Assembly (NCBI RefSeq): GCF_020740795.1
Contig: NC_067305.1
Location: 4,340,001-4,404,000 of the forward strand
Source of the DNA: Apus apus
Lineage: Eukaryota > Chordata > Aves > Apodiformes > Apodidae
Direction of reading: 5' to 3'
DNA: 64,000 bases
Part shown: positions 61,301 to 64,000 of the stretch, piece by piece
Numbering within the stretch: the stretch's first letter is position 1
How the letters are laid out: every line of letters starts with the position of its first letter
Translations under genes and position numbers: made by a program
Notes under the pieces: model-generated
The model's input: the letters and a program-made list of their open reading frames with translations, nothing else
Told to the model about the DNA's origin: nothing
The model's database searches: none

Positions 61301-64000
61301 ACCTGCAGGAGGAGGCCAAGGAGTCCTTCCCCACGCTGGTGAGATCCATGTCTACCTCTCGGAGGCACAGCTGGGAGAGCCCTTTGTCACCCGTGGACTG
61401 CAGGCGCAGGTGAGGCAGGACCAGGAGCAGTACCTGGTGTCTAAGGAACAGTGACCCTGTGAGGCTGGAGCAGCCACACTGCCCTGAGCTCCAGCTGCTG
61501 CTGGGTGGTCTCCCTCCCTTGTCAGCATCTGCCAAAGCAGCTGGATGCCTACTGCTCATGTTGGGTGGGATGTGGAGGAGCAGACGCTAGGGCAGAAAGA
61601 AGCTTTAATGTCTCCTTGGCAGTAGGAGACCCTCCTTTCCTGGGGCTGGGAAGAGGAGCTGTCACCTGGGGAGAGATCACCTTTGTCTGGAGGGAACCTT
61701 AGAGTCATAGAGTCGTTAGGGTTGGAAGGGACCTCTGAACATCATCTAGTCCAACCCCCTGCTAGAGCAGGGTCCCCTAAAGCAGATCCCACAGGAACAC
61801 ATCCAGATGGGTTTGGGATGTCTCCAGAGAAGGAGACTCCACCACCTCCCTGGGCAGCCTGTCCCAGGGCTCTGCCACCCTCAGAGTCAAGAAGTTTTTC
61901 CCTATGTTTAACTTGAACCTCCTGTGCCCATTGCCCCTTGTCCTGTCACTGGACACTGCAGAAAAGAGACTGGCCCCATCCTCCTGACACCCCCTGCAGA
62001 TCTTGACAAGCACTGATGGGATCCCCCCTCAGCCTCCTCTTCTCCAGGCAGAACAGCCCCAGGTCCCTCAGCCTTTCCTCATGGGGCAGATGCTTCATTC
62101 CTCTCAGCATCTTTCTGGCCCTGTGCTGGATGGCCTCCATCCTCTGGCTCAAAGGGAACTTTGCTCAACCCAGAGGGATTAAGAAAGCTCTATCAAATCC
62201 TTTTTCCTCTTGTCTGTGAGCTGGCTTGGTGGAGCCTGTGCCTGCAGTGTCCTCCAGCCCTTTGTCCTCCCTGTGGCTGCAGAGGAGAGTGTATTTTGTG
62301 GTGTGATGCTGAGCTCTGGCTGGGAGCAGTTTCCAGGCCTGGCATCCCTGCCCTGCTGAGCTCCTGCCACACAAATGCCTTGGGCTCCAGGTTCCTACAT
62401 GTATCCCCTCCCTGCTGACAAACGTATTGATCTCCCGGATAACTGGGAGTTAGCCAGCAAGAACTATTTTTATCTCTCTCCTCCTTATAAGGTACCCTCA
62501 AATTATCTCAGCCTGAAATCCTGGCAGTTGTTTATCAAGCTCAGACTTTGGTTCTTGGACCTATTGTTCCATGTGCCCGTGGATCATTCGCAGTTTATGC
62601 TGCATAAGCCACGTGAGCAATGGTGGCATGAAGGGGCTGCCAGGGTCAGGGACTTGTTGGGTCCCCTCAAAGGGGGATTAAGCCTGGGAAGGGGACTCAT
62701 CCCTGCTGTCCCCTAAGCAGATGCTTCCTGAAGCCTGTGTCTGGCAGCAGGAATGAAGTGACAGGGATCTGCAGACAGAACCCATGCAGAGAGTAAGATT
62801 TTCCACCGAGCCCCATCCATCATGTTGCTCTGATGCTGTTGGCTCTGCAGCAGCACTTGGTGTTCAGGAAACCGTGGGGCACTGGGGGAGCTGGTCCTCC
62901 CCTGGTTTCCCAGAAAAGGATTTCTTTTTCCTTCCTTGAAGCTGGGCTGTGGTGGGAGCAGGATTTATGATCTGATGCCACCGTGATGACTTGAGAAATG
63001 ACAACATCTGCCATTTCTAAAGAGCCAGAGGGACTTTGCTGGCATTGCAGTCAGCAGGGCAGGCCATGCCTGGGTGGCTGCACAGTCTCAGGGGTTGCTA
63101 AGAGATCCACAACAGCTGCTTGGCACTAAACATCCCAGTGACCAAGGAGCTTGTGGACCCACTGGTGGCAGCCAGAGGAGCTGTTTTCAACAGGCTCAGG
63201 ACTTGGTTTCCCAGCTGATGCTCCCTGACATTCCCTTTTCCATGTGCCTGCTGTGGTGACCCTCCTTGTCCCAGCTGCACGAGCTCTTTAGGACTCTCCA
63301 CCTAAAGCCAGGACATGGCAGGGGCTGTGCTGTGCCTGGCACAACAAGATAGTTCATAGAATTGTGGAGTGGTTTGGGTTGGAAGGGACCTTAAAGATCA
63401 TCTAGATCCAACCCCCCTGCATGGGCAGGGACACCTCCCACCAGCCCAGGTTGCTCCAAGCCCCATCCAACCTGCCCTTCAACACTGCCAGGGATGGGGC
63501 AGCCACAGCTTCCCTGGGCAACCTGGGCCAGGGTCTCACCAGCCTCACACTCCAGAATTCCCTCCTCATGTCTCACCTCAATCTCCCTCTTCCAGTTTTA
63601 ATCCATCCTTCCTTGTCCTCTCCCTCCCTGTCCTTGTCCCAGGTCCCTCCCCAGCTTTCCTGGAGCCCCTTCAGGCACTGGCAGGTGCTCTAAGGTCTCC
63701 CTGGAGCCTTCTCTTCTCCAGGCTGAACAGCCCAACTCTCCCAGCCTGGCTCCAGAGCAGAGCTGCTCCAGCCCAAGGATCATCGCTGTGGCCTCCTCTG
63801 GACTCTCTCCAGGAGCTCCATGTCCTTCTTGTGTTCAGAGATCCAACACAAGGATCTGCTAACCTGGCTTGTTCCTCCTCCTTGAATTAGGTTCAGCCTG
63901 GATACCACAGAAACAGGCAGTGACCCAGAGCAGGAGGATGTGCAGAAGGGCCAGTCCTGCCCACAGCCTCGTGTGTCCATTCATCTGCCCAAAGGGGAAC
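55243..64000 (+). CDS. ARHGEF18: ARHGEF18 (p114RhoGEF) N-terminal part; runs past window end
   Basis: Rho guanine nucleotide exchange factor that activates RhoA (and Rac1 in some reports) at cell junctions and the actomyosin cortex. Only the regulatory N-terminus is in the window; DH and PH domains lie beyond. Four exons splice in frame (76, 137, 503 and at least 110 bases). Recognition rests on the segment [20 protein letters not shown], which aligns with the N-terminus of long human ARHGEF18 (SMEDLSLD-GALQGSEYLQDL), and on the later SRRHSWE and RRRFSLD segments, which match its SRRRSWE and WRRLSLD. Both are basophilic-kinase or 14-3-3-like Ser sites. The chosen start (55243) lies upstream of the human start, giving about 70 extra residues. 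The frame is open further upstream, so the true start could differ. Confidence 0.87.
55319..60322. other. ARHGEF18 intron; no gene seen
   Basis: 5 kb, GC-rich at first and then mixed. It contains a C-run at 56033-56044 and a G-run at 56238-56250. Open frames here are scattered on both strands without recognisable domains, and no CR1 was seen. Confidence 0.6.
60323..60459 (+). CDS. ARHGEF18: ARHGEF18 second coding exon in window (GC donor)
   Basis: Acceptor tctgtctggcag; enters in phase 1 (completing Gly) and encodes [40 protein letters not shown] and MAEEK. The donor reads GAAAAG|gcaagt, a GC donor with otherwise perfect consensus. Splicing there joins in phase 0 to EDSSSTEL. Confidence 0.75.
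60460..60906. other. ARHGEF18 short GC-AG intron
   Basis: 447 bases, from gcaagt to cactgcctttgcag. Nothing else recognised. Confidence 0.7.
60907..61409 (+). CDS. ARHGEF18: ARHGEF18 third coding exon in window
   Basis: 503 bases, phase 0 in and phase 2 out (CGCAG|gtgagg). Encodes [40 protein letters not shown], a Cys- and Ser-rich middle and [20 protein letters not shown]. The match to the human ARHGEF18 long N-terminus is clearest here. Confidence 0.9.
61410..61700. other. ARHGEF18 intron, first part
   Basis: Unique sequence before a CR1 copy; nothing recognised. Confidence 0.65.
61701..62152 (-). mobile_element. CR1 LINE 3' fragment, antisense
   Basis: Starts tagagtcatagagtcgttag and runs through tctccagagaaggagactcc and agaacagccccaggtccctc to tggcctccatcctctggctc. 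Very similar to the copy at 40691-41229, with long identical stretches over the shared part. Confidence 0.95.
62153..63352. other. ARHGEF18 intron, middle; perfect CArG box, no gene seen
   Basis: Non-repetitive. The block 62390-62640 has balanced base composition unlike its GC-rich surroundings and contains a perfect CArG box (62483-62492) and GATA-like cores. It may be an enhancer. Confidence 0.5.
62483..62492 (+). promoter_or_regulatory. Perfect CArG box (SRF site) in ARHGEF18 intron
   Basis: CCTTATAAGG fits the SRF consensus CC(A/T)6GG exactly and is palindromic. SRF with its MRTF partners responds to RhoA-actin signalling, which this gene's product stimulates. Only the motif is seen. Confidence 0.4.
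63353..63838 (-). mobile_element. CR1 LINE 3' fragment, antisense, shortly before next exon
   Basis: One of the longest copies. Starts tcatagaattgtggagtggt, contains the full shared 3' UTR body and goes on into cctggagccccttcaggcac and ccaggagctccatgtccttc. It ends about 50 bases upstream of the next ARHGEF18 exon. Confidence 0.95.
63891..64000 (+). CDS. ARHGEF18: ARHGEF18 fourth coding exon in window (cut by window end)
   Basis: Acceptor ctcctccttgaattag. The first base completes Arg, then [20 protein letters not shown] and [16 protein letters not shown] follow. The RRRFSLDTT segment spans the junction and supports the splice. The exon continues beyond the window. Confidence 0.85.

Noticed and set aside
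62375..62716. 113-codon open frame as an additional ARHGEF18 exon
   Set aside because: The exons at 60907 and 63891 join in frame without it, and there are no clear splice sites in phase; considered regulatory instead.

Overview
This is a vertebrate, almost certainly avian, genomic window. Two things show this: a multi-exon gene whose spliced translation is the insulin receptor (INSR), and about 18 pieces of CR1, the main LINE family of bird genomes, many ending in the typical ATTCTATGATTCTATGA-type tail. There are no bacterial, viral or CRISPR features. I could not identify the species. Several CR1 copies are very similar to one another, which points to a lineage with fairly recent CR1 activity.

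Layout. 1-4868 is the end of INSR intron 1; exon 1 with the signal peptide lies outside the window. 4869-45298 carries 20 coding exons matching human INSR exons 2-10 and 12-22, on the + strand. Every junction keeps the reading frame: 3,980 coding bases, 1,325 residues plus the stop. Intron 2 is by far the longest (21.2 kb) and I see no gene in it. The 36-base alternative exon 11 of mammals was not found. About 5 kb of 3' UTR follows, to a polyadenylation signal at 50347-50352. 50.4-55.2 kb is GC-rich intergenic sequence. From about 55.16 kb a second + strand gene begins at a CpG-rich exon. Its four coding exons (55243, 60323, 60907, 63891 to the window end) splice in frame and encode the N-terminus of ARHGEF18 (p114RhoGEF), a RhoA exchange factor. 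The catalytic DH-PH part lies beyond the window.

Function. INSR is the cell-surface tyrosine kinase for insulin: exons 2-10 make the alpha chain, exon 12 holds the RKRR furin site, exon 15 the membrane helix, exons 17-21 the kinase, and exon 22 the C-tail. All catalytic and activation-loop residues are intact, so the gene looks functional. ARHGEF18 works separately on RhoA and cell junctions; the two are neighbours, not partners.

I found no undescribed biological system. The best second-look signals are: antisense CR1 copies ending 20-80 bases upstream of several 3' splice sites; inverted CR1 pairs around exon 2, exons 18-19 and exons 20-21 that could favour circular RNAs; an 18-base tandem acceptor at exon 17; absence of exon 11; a GC-AG intron and an N-terminal extension in ARHGEF18; and a gene order unlike the human one.
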